A DNA stretch of 64,000 nt from Streptomyces sp. f51 (lineage in GTDB: Bacteria; Actinomycetota; Actinomycetes; Streptomycetales; Streptomycetaceae): assembly GCF_037940415.1 (NCBI RefSeq), contig NZ_CP149798.1, positions 7,969,001-8,033,000 of the forward strand, given 5' to 3'. The notes beneath the pieces were generated by a model. The model saw nothing but the letters and a program-made list of their open reading frames with translations, had not been told where the DNA came from and did not search any database. The position numbers and the translations under genes are program-made. Of this stretch, positions 25,467-33,285 are shown piece by piece (the first letter of the stretch is position 1; each line of letters opens with the position of its first letter).

Positions 25467-26719
25467 CGACCCCCGACACGGACGCCCAGGTGCTGTTCGT
25501 CGGCTACAACGCGGCCTACCTGCGCGCGATCGACGGGAGGGTCCCGAGCGGGTCCGTCGTGGTGATCGAGGAGCCCGACATCATCCGCAAGCGGGAACTG
25601 CGGGACGCCGCGGAGGGTTTCGACTGCCTGGACCGGATCGTCCCGGCGAGCTACCAGCAGTCCGCCGAAGCACTCGACCTCGCGGTCGGCCTCTCGGCCG
25701 CGCGGCCGGTGGCCGCCGTCGTCCCGGGGCTGGAGTACGCGGTGCCGGCCGCCGCGGCGCTGGCCGCCAAGCTCGGCCTGCCAGGAGCCGGCGAGAGAGC
25801 CGCGCAGGCGCTGCGGGACAAGATCCGGCTGCGCGAGGCGGCGGCCGCCGGCGGTGTCCGCAACCCGCGCTGGCGGGAGGTGCGCGGACCCGGGGACATC
25901 CTCGACTTCGCCGGCGACGGGCCGGTGGTGGTCAAGCCGGCGAACCGGCAGGCGAGCGTCGGCGTGCAGGTGCTGGACTCGGTCGACGCCACCACCGCGG
26001 CCGGGGCCTGGGAGCGGACCTCGTCGGCTGCCGAGTACGAGCAGGTGCCCGACCGGCCGCTGGACTGGCGGTTCCTGGCCGAGGAACGGCTGGAAGGCCC
26101 CGAGTTCAGCGTCGAGGCGCTGGTACGCGAGGGCGAGATCGTCTTCGAGAACGTCACCGCCAAGACGGTGATCCCGGGACCGTATCCGGTCGAGCTCGGC
26201 CATCTGCTGCCCGCACCGCTCGACCAGGAGACGCGGACCGCGTTCGGGACGGCCCTGAGGGCGCTGGTCTCCGCCGTCGGATTCGGGACCGGCATCCTGC
26301 ACGCGGAGTGGATCCTCACGGAGTCGGGCCCGACGCTGGTCGAGTGCGCCGGCCGGTGCCCCGGCGACTATCTGATCGACCTCATCGACCTGGCCTACGA
26401 CACCAGGATCAGGCTGACCCTCATCGACCTGCTGGCCGGGCGCCCCGTCGAACTGCCCCGGTCCTCCCGACGGACCTCGGCGATCCGCTTCCTCGCCGCG
26501 GAGCCGGGCACGGTGACCGAGGTCGGCGGAGAAGAGACCGCGAAGGCCCTGCCCGGAGTACGGGCCGTTGAGGTGGACGTCGAGGCGGGCCAGGAGGTCC
26601 GGCCCTGGGCGTCCTCCTGGGACCGTGCTGGCCACGTCATCGCCACCGGGCCCGACGCGGACACCACCCGCCGCCACGTCGTCGCCGCCGTCGCCGCCGT
26701 CCGTATCGCAACCGAGTGA
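25463..26719 (+). CDS. ATP-grasp carboxylate-amine ligase (third)
   Basis: A 418-aa ATP-grasp protein, divergent from the other two. ATP-binding segments are GPVVVKPANRQASVGV and FLAEERLEGPEFSVEA. The metal site reads LVECAGRCPGDYL, again without the usual Asn. I chose GTG 25463 because AGGAGG precedes it by five bases; the frame extends 10 codons upstream. Three ATP-grasp units in one operon suggest two or more successive amide bonds, or donors and acceptors that differ. It ends at the start of the exporter gene. Confidence 0.85.
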   Translation: MTTPDTDAQVLFVGYNAAYLRAIDGRVPSGSVVVIEEPDIIRKRELRDAAEGFDCLDRIVPASYQQSAEALDLAVGLSAARPVAAVVPGLEYAVPAAAALAAKLGLPGAGERAAQALRDKIRLREAAAAGGVRNPRWREVRGPGDILDFAGDGPVVVKPANRQASVGVQVLDSVDATTAAGAWERTSSAAEYEQVPDRPLDWRFLAEERLEGPEFSVEALVREGEIVFENVTAKTVIPGPYPVELGHLLPAPLDQETRTAFGTALRALVSAVGFGTGILHAEWILTESGPTLVECAGRCPGDYLIDLIDLAYDTRIRLTLIDLLAGRPVELPRSSRRTSAIRFLAAEPGTVTEVGGEETAKALPGVRAVEVDVEAGQEVRPWASSWDRAGHVIATGPDADTTRRHVVAAVAAVRIATE

Positions 26720-26727
26720 GGGATCAC

Positions 26728-27993
26728 ATGTCTGCTCTGTGGCAGCGCATCCGCGGACTGCGCGGATCCATGCCAGGCGGCCCGGTGGGAACACGGCTGG
26801 CGGTGATGGCGATGATCGACGCGGTGGGCACCGGCGCCTTCCTGGCCGTGTCCGTGCCCTTCATCACCCGGGCGGTCCACCTGTCCGAACGCAACCTCGG
26901 CTTCGGCCTGGGCCTGTCCGCGGCCATCGCCCTGGGCACGGCGATCCCGATCGGGATCCTGGCCGACCGCATCGGCCCGAAGAAGGTCCTGGTCGGGGTG
27001 AGCCTGTGGCGCGCCGCCTGCTTCGTGGTGTACCCGTTCGTCCAGAACCTGTGGCAGTTCCTGACCGTGGTGTGCCTGCTCGGCCTCGTGGACAAGGCCG
27101 CGGCACCGATGGAACAGGCCCTGGTCGGGCAGGCCGTGCCGACCACGGAACGGGTCAAGGTCGTCGCGATCCTCCGGTCCATGCGCAACGTCGGCTTCAC
27201 CGTCGGCGCCCTGCTGGGCGGGGTCGGGCTGCTGATCGGCACCCGGGCCGGTTACACCGTGATCCTGTTGCTCAACGCCGCCTCGTTCGCGGTGCTCGCG
27301 ACGGTGGCGTCCCGGCTGCCGCTGCTCAACGCACCGACGGGGAACCTTCGCCGGAGGTTCTCGGTCGGCGTACTGCGCGACGGATCGTTCCTCTCGTTCG
27401 CCGGGATCAACGCGATCCTCACCATGCACATGACTCTGCTGAGCATCGGCATACCGCTGTGGATCGTGGGACACACCGATGTCTCCGCCGCGCTGATCTC
27501 CCCGCTCGTCGCGGTCAACACCGTGCTCGCGGTGCTCCTGCAGGTGCGGGCGAGCCGGGGGACCGACGACATCCCAGGTGCGGCACGGGCCCTGGTGCGC
27601 GCCGGCGTCTCCCTCGCTGCCTGCTGTCTGCTGCTCGTCACGGCACCGAGGCTGCCGGTCGTACTCGCCGTCGGCGCGCTGGTGCTGGCCATGATCGCGC
27701 TGACGGGAGGCGAGTTGTGGCAGTCCGCCGGAGGCTGGGGCGGCTCGTATCTGCTCGCGGCACCGGGCCAGGAGGGCGTCTATCTCTCGGTCTTCTGGCT
27801 CGGGGTCGCCGTGCAGCAGATCGCGGCACCGATCCTGGTCAGCCTGATCGTCACGGTCGGCGCCGCGGGATGGGTCGCGCTGGCCGCGCTGTTCGCCGCG
27901 AGCGGCCTTGCCGCTCCCGCGATCGGCCGGTGGGCGCAGGCGGAGGCGGCGAAACGGCCGCGGCAGGACCCGAGTCTGGCCGAGGCCACCTGA
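26728..27993 (+). CDS. MFS transporter, likely product exporter
   Basis: A 421-aa integral membrane protein with about 12 hydrophobic segments and the MFS loop ILADRIGPKKVLVG after TM2. The ATG has a GAGGGA site eight bases behind the previous gene's stop. Its place in the operon points to export of the operon product, or self-protection. Substrate unknown. Confidence 0.85.
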   Translation: MSALWQRIRGLRGSMPGGPVGTRLAVMAMIDAVGTGAFLAVSVPFITRAVHLSERNLGFGLGLSAAIALGTAIPIGILADRIGPKKVLVGVSLWRAACFVVYPFVQNLWQFLTVVCLLGLVDKAAAPMEQALVGQAVPTTERVKVVAILRSMRNVGFTVGALLGGVGLLIGTRAGYTVILLLNAASFAVLATVASRLPLLNAPTGNLRRRFSVGVLRDGSFLSFAGINAILTMHMTLLSIGIPLWIVGHTDVSAALISPLVAVNTVLAVLLQVRASRGTDDIPGAARALVRAGVSLAACCLLLVTAPRLPVVLAVGALVLAMIALTGGELWQSAGGWGGSYLLAAPGQEGVYLSVFWLGVAVQQIAAPILVSLIVTVGAAGWVALAALFAASGLAAPAIGRWAQAEAAKRPRQDPSLAEAT

Positions 27994-27997
27994 AACA

Positions 27998-28057
27998 CCT
28001 GTATCGGCAACATTTATACCGACACCACAGATACCGGCACCACCTGTATCGACAATA
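27998..28057 (+). repeat. Four 15-bp tandem repeats before the cupin gene
   Basis: Units cctgtatcggcaaca, tttataccgacacca, cagataccggcacca and cctgtatcgacaata, period exactly 15. All share the core tA(t/c)CGgCA. They fill the gap between the MFS stop and the cupin ribosome binding site and are AT-rich for this genome. They could be regulator sites, or a collapsed coding repeat. Confidence 0.75.
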
Positions 28058-28070
28058 CCCTGGGAGAGAA

Positions 28071-28523
28071 ATGTCTGTTCCGCTGTATGTTCCGCCGGGC
28101 GGGGGAGAGTTCGTCGACATCCGGGACACGAAAAGGACGTACCTGAAGCTCACCACACCGGATTCCGAGGGGGAGTTCGGATTCTTCGAGCATCACATGG
28201 CTCCCGAGGCCAAGGGCGCCAGTCCGCATGTGCACAAGAAGTCCACGGAGATGTTCTACGTGGTGCGTGGTGAGATCGAGTTCACGATCGGCGACCGGAA
28301 GGTGGTGGGCGAACCGGGCGCGTTCGCCTACGTTCCCAAGGGGGAGCCGCACGGTTTCACGAACCGGGGCAAGGAGGACGCCACTCTGCTGATCATGTTC
28401 TATCCGATCTACGATCGCGAGGACTATTTCCGCGGTCTGGGGCGTCTCACGGCCAACGGGCGAAACCCGAGCCTGGAGGAATTGCAGGAACACATGGCCA
28501 GGTACGACCAGTTCATGGTCTGA
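28071..28523 (+). CDS. Cupin-domain protein
   Basis: A 150-aa single-domain cupin. Motif 1 is HVHKKSTEMFYVVRGEIEF with two His and a Glu for metal. Motif 2 is PGAFAYVPKGEPHGF. A polar C-terminal helix follows. The ATG at 28071 has a GGGAGAG site. As the last gene of the operon it could isomerise or oxygenate the pathway intermediate, or sense it. It is separated from the exporter by a repeat array and ends at a strong terminator. Confidence 0.85.
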   Translation: MSVPLYVPPGGGEFVDIRDTKRTYLKLTTPDSEGEFGFFEHHMAPEAKGASPHVHKKSTEMFYVVRGEIEFTIGDRKVVGEPGAFAYVPKGEPHGFTNRGKEDATLLIMFYPIYDREDYFRGLGRLTANGRNPSLEELQEHMARYDQFMV

Positions 28524-28549
28524 TCCGCGCCTGATCGTCCACACGGGAA

Positions 28550-28584
28550 CGGGGCCCGGCGGCGCGTCACGCCGCCGGGCCCCG
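28550..28584. terminator. Bidirectional terminator hairpin
   Basis: Perfect 15-bp stem (cggggcccggcggcg / cgccgccgggccccg) with a cgtca loop between the convergent cupin (+) and deaminase (-) genes. It marks the 3' edge of the biosynthetic operon. Confidence 0.85.
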
Positions 28585-28602
28585 ATGCGCTCTTTCGTGC
28601 CG

Positions 28603-29169
28603 TCAGCCGGCCGCGTCGATGCGGGCCCGGAAGCGCAGGTTCAACTCCTTGACCTGCTGGGCCAGTTCCGGGACCGGGCCGGCGGTCTCCAGGCCGGGGA
28701 CGACGTCCCGGATGGACAACGGGCTCAGGGGCGAGGTGATGGGCACGCCCCACTCGGCCTTCCAGTCCCGGGCCTGCTGGGACGAGCTCGCGTACACGAT
28801 GCGGCCCAGCCCGACCCAGCCGTGCGCGGCCGCGCACATCGGGCAGTGCTCTCCCGAGGTGTACACGGTCGCCGTGGCCCGTTCCTCGGGGCTCAGGTTG
28901 GTCGCGGCCCAGCGGGCGAGTTCGAACTCGGGGTGCCGGGTCGGGTCCCCGGTGCTGGACTCGCGGTTGCGGTCCTCGGCCAGGACCTTGCCGTCCGCGT
29001 CGGTCAGCAGCGAGCCGAACGGCCAGTCACCGGCGTCGACGGCCTCGGCCGCGAGGTCCAGGCAGCGGCGGAGATGGACCAGGTCGGCCGCGCTGACGGC
29101 GGAGGACCGGCCGGTGTCACCGGCGTCGGGGCTGTCGCCGTGGTGAGTGTCGTGGGTGTTGGGGGCCAC
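28603..29169 (-). CDS. Nucleoside/guanine-type deaminase
   Basis: A 188-aa zinc deaminase of the CDA/dCMP superfamily. Metal and proton-shuttle residues are in RHPEFELAR (H-x-E) and TSGEHCPMCAAAHG (C-x-x-C). It resembles guanine deaminase/TadA-like proteins more than cytidine deaminase. The N-terminus is His/Asp-rich. It lies 45 bases behind the LLM oxidoreductase gene on the same strand, and the gap holds a short gtgggc tandem repeat. It might act on the pyridine-dione-like product of the facing operon, but nothing proves this. Confidence 0.82.
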   Translation of the reverse strand: MAPNTHDTHHGDSPDAGDTGRSSAVSAADLVHLRRCLDLAAEAVDAGDWPFGSLLTDADGKVLAEDRNRESSTGDPTRHPEFELARWAATNLSPEERATATVYTSGEHCPMCAAAHGWVGLGRIVYASSSQQARDWKAEWGVPITSPLSPLSIRDVVPGLETAGPVPELAQQVKELNLRFRARIDAAG

Positions 29170-29214
29170 CGTGGCTCCGTCTCTGTGGGCGTGGGCGTGG
29201 GCGTGGGGTGTGGG

Positions 29215-30051
29215 CTATGCCAGGTGGGCGGCCACGGTGGCCAGCGCCTGCCACGCCACCTCGGGCCTGAGGGTCTCGTCCGGGTCGCCGTTGTAGGGGT
29301 CGAGGACCACCGTGCCGGCACCGGCGAGGCGCAACTGCTCGATGTCGTCGAGGACCTGCTCGATGGTGCCCTCGCCGGCCCGGCGGTCCGGATGGTCGAC
29401 CGGCTTCGGCGTGAGCCGGAGAACGATGCGCGGCGCCAGATCGGGCGCGGGCTGCCCGAGTTCGGCGGCGATGCCCTTCAGGCGGTCCACCGCGTCACGG
29501 AACCACGGCATGGTGAACCGGAGCGGGTGCCACGGCAGGCCGAGGCGGGCCGCCCGGCGCAGTCCCGCGTCGCTGTTGCCGCCGATCCAGATGGGGATCT
29601 GCCCGCTCCGGTAGTCCGCCTCGTCCGCCCACGCGGTGCGCAGGGTCTCCAGCAGTTCGTCGGTGAGCGCGCCACGCCGCTCGAAGGGAACGCCGAGCGC
29701 GTCGAATTCCTCCCTGGCCCAGCCGACACCGACCCCGAGGATCAGCCGGCCGCCGGAAAGCTGGTCCAGGTTGGCGGCCATTCGCGCGACGAGCAGGGGA
29801 TGCCGGTAGGGCGCGATGAGAACCGTGGTGCCCAGCTTTACCCGGGTCGTTAAACCGGCCAGCCAGGAGAGCGTCGTAAAAGGATCGTAGAACGGGGCGG
29901 GATACTGTTTCGCGACATCCGATGTGATGGCCACGTGGTCGGAGACCATCAAGAGGTCGAAACCGAGGCCTTCCACCGTCCTGGCCCAACGGGAAAGGGT
30001 TTCCGGGTCGGTGCCGGGTCCGAAATTGGGGACGTTGACGCCTATCTGCAT
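29215..30051 (-). CDS. LLM-class (F420-dependent type) oxidoreductase
   Basis: A 278-aa TIM-barrel luciferase-like protein. The start MQIGVNVPNFGPGTDPE and the segments GLGFDLLMVSDHVAIT, TTRVKLGTTVLIAPYRHP and GVGVGWAREEFDALGV are typical of F420-dependent LLM enzymes. It would use reduced F420 or FMN on an unknown substrate. It is divergent from the ABC transporter operon, and the shared region holds a long palindrome at 30151. Confidence 0.88.
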   Translation of the reverse strand: MQIGVNVPNFGPGTDPETLSRWARTVEGLGFDLLMVSDHVAITSDVAKQYPAPFYDPFTTLSWLAGLTTRVKLGTTVLIAPYRHPLLVARMAANLDQLSGGRLILGVGVGWAREEFDALGVPFERRGALTDELLETLRTAWADEADYRSGQIPIWIGGNSDAGLRRAARLGLPWHPLRFTMPWFRDAVDRLKGIAAELGQPAPDLAPRIVLRLTPKPVDHPDRRAGEGTIEQVLDDIEQLRLAGAGTVVLDPYNGDPDETLRPEVAWQALATVAAHLA

Positions 30052-30150
30052 GGCTGAACCCTAGCAACCGCTCACCATGGGTGGTCAGTTGGTTCTCACG
30101 CTTTTCCGGCCGCAGTTTACGCTTCTCTTCTGAAGGTCCGGTCCCGCGCA

Positions 30151-30191
30151 ATATGATTGCAATGTGACGGCCCATCAGATTGCAATCATAT
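30151..30191. promoter_or_regulatory. 41-bp palindromic operator-like site
   Basis: Perfect 13-bp arms (atatgattgcaat / attgcaatcatat) separated by 15 bases. Each arm contains ATTGCAAT, itself a palindrome. It lies 100 bases upstream of the LLM oxidoreductase start and just before the ABC-operon promoter. Very AT-rich for this DNA. Likely a binding site for a dimeric regulator that is not encoded nearby. Confidence 0.65.
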
Positions 30192-30207
30192 CGCTTGCCG
30201 CGCGCCC

Positions 30208-30237
30208 TTGACGCCGGGGGAACCGGGAATCTACGGT
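30208..30237 (+). promoter_or_regulatory. Predicted promoter of the ABC transporter operon
   Basis: TTGACG and TACGGT hexamers spaced 18 bases, just downstream of the palindrome and seven bases before the riboswitch-like fold. It would start RNA near 30244. Confidence 0.5.
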
Positions 30238-30243
30238 GAGCGC

Positions 30244-30323
30244 GAGCTACGAGTTCCGGTGATCAAGCCCTGGCTGGCCGGACGGCAACCCTCGACGCAG
30301 TGGGGTGCCCCAGGTGAAGGCTC
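30244..30323 (+). promoter_or_regulatory. SAM-IV-type riboswitch (predicted)
   Basis: Contains the conserved segments of actinobacterial SAM-IV aptamers in order: GAGTtCCGG, TCAAGCCCtGGCT, CCGG, GGCAACCCTC and GTGGGGTGCCCC-aGGTGAAGGC. A GAGC/GCTC pairing closes it. SAM-IV RNAs repress sulfur-metabolism genes when S-adenosylmethionine is abundant. It precedes a Cys-rich leader ORF and a peptide-type ABC transporter. Assigned from memory of the family consensus. Confidence 0.75.
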
Positions 30324-30394
30324 GGCGGATCTTTCCTGTTCTGCAAGTGCGTTCCCATCGGTCCGAGGGCCGACGACATTCCCGGGAGGACAGC

Positions 30395-30472
30395 GTGCCA
30401 ACGGCCCTTGTGCTGTGCTCCCGGCGCCACGTCGATCTGCTGCTGGTCTGCAGCTGTCTCTGTCACGGCTGA
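30395..30472 (+). CDS. Cys-rich sulfur-type leader peptide
   Basis: A 25-codon ORF with a strong GGGAGGA site and GTG start. It ends ...SRRHVDLLLVCSCLCHG. The RRHVDL motif followed by Cys codons is the pattern of the short leader peptides in front of sulfur-assimilation operons in actinomycetes, where ribosome stalling on Cys codons is thought to control downstream expression. It lies between the riboswitch and the binding-protein gene, so the operon appears to read both SAM and cysteine. Confidence 0.7.
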   Translation: MPTALVLCSRRHVDLLLVCSCLCHG

Positions 30473-30574
30473 CCGGCACCCACACTCCACCTCCTTCACA
30501 CGACAGCGCGCTCGGCATGCCCTGCCTGCCGAAGCCCCTTCGTGCACCCCACCATGCGGAAGCAGAGACCAGCC

Positions 30575-32209
30575 ATGGCACAGCACGACACCACCAGACC
30601 CGTCCGGACCCTCGGCGCGATATCGCTCGGCACGGCGTTCCTGGTGGCCCTGACCGGCTGCACGAGCAGCAAGGGCTCCACCGGCTCCGCGGAAGCGGGG
30701 ATCACCGTCGGCACCACGGACCAGGTCACCGCCCTGGACCCCGCGGGCTCCTGGGACGCGGGTTCCGGCACCATCGAGAGCGAGGTCTACGCGACCCTGC
30801 TCAGCGTGAGGAACGGCGCCACGGAGGTCTCCCCGGACCTGGCCACCGGGATCGAGCTGACCGGCCCCAAGGAGTACACGGTCACGCTGAAGAAGGGCCT
30901 GAAGTTCGCCAACGGCCACGAACTGACGTCGTCCGACGTGAAGTTCAGCTTCGACCGCACCCTTAAGATCGCCGACGAGAACGGTCCCTCGTCCCTCCTG
31001 TACGACCTCGACTCCGTCGCCGCCCCGGCGCCGACCACCATCGTCTTCACCCTCAAGTCGGCCAACGACACGCTGTTCCCGCAGGTGCTGTCCACCGCCG
31101 CCGGCTACATCGTCGACGAACAGGTCTTCCCCGCGGACAAGATCCTCGACGACAAGTCGATCGTCGCGGGCAAACCGTGGAACGGCCCGTACGGCGTGCG
31201 CAGTTACGACAAGAACTCGTTGGTCTCCTTCACCGCCAACAGCGCCTACGGCGGCGGTCTGGGCGCCGCAAAGACCAAGAACATCCAGTTGAAGTACTAC
31301 ACCGACGCGAGCAACCTCAAGCTCGACGTCCAGCAGGGCACCGTCGACGCCGTCTACCGCACGCTCACCACCGCCGACCTCGACGACCTCTCCAAGAAGA
31401 AGGACATCAAGGTCCACACCGGCTCGGGCAACGGCATCCGCTACATCGTCTTCGACTTCCGGACCCAGCCGTACGGCACCAAGACCAAGAAGCCCGACAA
31501 GGCCAAGGCGCTGGCCGTACGCAAGGCCGTCGCCGACTCCGTGGACCGGGCCCAACTCGCGCAGCAGGTCTACAAGAACAGCTACCAGCCGCTGTACAGC
31601 TCCGTGCCCGACGGACTCACCGGCGCCACCGCCTCCTTCAAGTCGCTCTACGGTGACAAGAAGGGCGGCCCCGACCAGGCGGCCGCCGCCGCGCGCCTGA
31701 AGGCGGCGAAGGTGGCCACCCCGGTCACCCTCAGCCTCCAGTACAACAGCGACCACTACGGTTCCTCCTCGGCCGACGAGTACGCGCTGGTCAAGTCCCA
31801 GCTCGAGGCCACCGGACTGTTCAAGGTGAACCTCCAGTCCACCGAGTGGACCCAGTACGGCAAGGACCGCGTCAAGCACCTGTACCCGCTCTACCAACTG
31901 GGCTGGTATGCCGACTACCTGGACGCCGACAACTACCTCTCGCCCTTCTACTCGGCCAACAGCTGGGTCGCCAACGACTACTCCGACCCCGCCGTCCGTG
32001 AGCTGATCAAGAAGGAGGAGACGGAGACCGACACCGCCAGGCGCGCCGAACTGCTCAAGCAGGCACAGGACAAGGCCGCCGCCTCGGTGCCCCTGCTGCC
32101 GCTGCTCCAGGGCTCCACCGCGATCGTGACCCGCACCGACGTCAGCGGTGTGCCCGACGAGCTGAGCAGCGCGTACCAGTTCCGCTGGGCCGGGCTCGCG
32201 AAGAAGTGA
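30575..32209 (+). CDS. ABC transporter solute-binding lipoprotein (SBP family 5)
   Basis: About 544 aa, a DppA/OppA-type binding protein. A lipoprotein signal ends in the lipobox LVALTGC. Family segments are GTIESEVYATLLSV and TVTLKKGLKFANGHELT. Upstream ATG/GTG codons exist at 30554 and 30542, but 30575 gives the best signal peptide. The GTG of the next gene overlaps its stop. The sulfur-type leader elements suggest import of a sulfur-containing peptide, methionine derivative or similar. Confidence 0.9.
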   Translation: MAQHDTTRPVRTLGAISLGTAFLVALTGCTSSKGSTGSAEAGITVGTTDQVTALDPAGSWDAGSGTIESEVYATLLSVRNGATEVSPDLATGIELTGPKEYTVTLKKGLKFANGHELTSSDVKFSFDRTLKIADENGPSSLLYDLDSVAAPAPTTIVFTLKSANDTLFPQVLSTAAGYIVDEQVFPADKILDDKSIVAGKPWNGPYGVRSYDKNSLVSFTANSAYGGGLGAAKTKNIQLKYYTDASNLKLDVQQGTVDAVYRTLTTADLDDLSKKKDIKVHTGSGNGIRYIVFDFRTQPYGTKTKKPDKAKALAVRKAVADSVDRAQLAQQVYKNSYQPLYSSVPDGLTGATASFKSLYGDKKGGPDQAAAAARLKAAKVATPVTLSLQYNSDHYGSSSADEYALVKSQLEATGLFKVNLQSTEWTQYGKDRVKHLYPLYQLGWYADYLDADNYLSPFYSANSWVANDYSDPAVRELIKKEETETDTARRAELLKQAQDKAAASVPLLPLLQGSTAIVTRTDVSGVPDELSSAYQFRWAGLAKK

Positions 32210-33282
32210 GCACCCTGACCCAGGACGTCCCCGCCGCCGCCCCGGCAGGCGGCGCCGCGGGGTACGGACTCACCCGCTATCTGGTGGTCCGCTTCCTCCT
32301 CATCATCCCCACCGTGCTCGTCCTCGTCAGCCTGGTCTTCTTCCTGATGCGCGCCACCGGAGACCCGATCAGCGCCGCCTTCGGCGACCGGCTCACCCCG
32401 GACCAGCTCCAGGCCAAACTGCACCAGGCGGCCTACGACCGGCCGCTGCTCACCCAGTACCTCGACTACCTCAGGTCCCTGACCACTGGCGACTTCGGTC
32501 ACACCGTCACCGACAACCAGCCGGTGACCCACGTCCTGGGCACCTACGGCGCCGCCACCGCCGAACTCGCCATCAACGCACTCGTCGTGGCCCTCGTCGT
32601 CGGCGTCCCCCTCGGCCTGGTGGCGGCCGCGCACCGGGATCGCGCGCCCGACGCGGCGCTGCGGCTGTTCGCCGTCCTCACCTACGCCACCCCCGTGTTC
32701 TTCGTGGGACTGCTGCTGAAACTGGTCTTCGCGATCCGGCTCGGCTGGCTCCCCGCGTCCGGCCGGGCCAGCACCGACGTCCAGCTCTTCCTCCAGGACC
32801 AGTCCAGCACGACAGGGCTCTACCTCATCGACGCCCTGAGGAGCGGCGACGGGGCGGCCGTCGTCGATGTCCTCAAGCACGCGGTCCTGCCCGCCGTGGC
32901 GCTGGGTCTGCTCGTCGCCGGCATCATCCTGCGACTGGTCCGCACCAACCTGATCGGCACCCTTTCCGCCGACTACGTGGAGGCCGCCAGGTCCCGGGGC
33001 GTGTCGCCCCTCCGTCTGATCACCCGGCACGCGGCCCGGCCCGCCCTGATCCCCGTCGTCACCGTCCTCGGACTCCAGGTCGCCGGACTGCTCGGCGGAG
33101 CGGTGCTCACCGAGACCACCTTCGAGTGGAAGGGACTCGGCTACGAACTCGCCCACTACCTGACGGTGCGTGACTTCCCGGCCGTGCAGGGCATCGTGGC
33201 CCTGTTCGCCGTCGTCGTGGCGGTGACGAACTTCCTCGTCGACATCCTCGCGGCCCTCATCGATCCCCGAGTGAGGTACTGA
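32206..33282 (+). CDS. ABC transporter permease (DppB type)
   Basis: A 358-aa membrane permease with an N-terminal TM segment (FLLIIPTVLVLVSLVFFLM), a large external loop, and the cytoplasmic EAA loop (YVEAARSRGVSPLRLI). Starts at GTG overlapping the binding-protein stop. Pairs with the DppC-type permease that follows. Confidence 0.9.
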   Translation: MSTLTQDVPAAAPAGGAAGYGLTRYLVVRFLLIIPTVLVLVSLVFFLMRATGDPISAAFGDRLTPDQLQAKLHQAAYDRPLLTQYLDYLRSLTTGDFGHTVTDNQPVTHVLGTYGAATAELAINALVVALVVGVPLGLVAAAHRDRAPDAALRLFAVLTYATPVFFVGLLLKLVFAIRLGWLPASGRASTDVQLFLQDQSSTTGLYLIDALRSGDGAAVVDVLKHAVLPAVALGLLVAGIILRLVRTNLIGTLSADYVEAARSRGVSPLRLITRHAARPALIPVVTVLGLQVAGLLGGAVLTETTFEWKGLGYELAHYLTVRDFPAVQGIVALFAVVVAVTNFLVDILAALIDPRVRY

Positions 33283-33285
33283 GCC

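Noticed and set aside
23690..26794. A 1034-codon open minus-strand frame
   Set aside because: Shadow of the ATP-grasp genes for the same reason; no family motifs.
27998..28057. Short tandem repeats as a CRISPR array
   Set aside because: Contiguous 15-bp units without spacers.
26568..28523. A 651-codon frame ending in the cupin
   Set aside because: Only the last 150 codons look like protein; the rest is a shadow of the MFS gene. The cupin starts at 28071.
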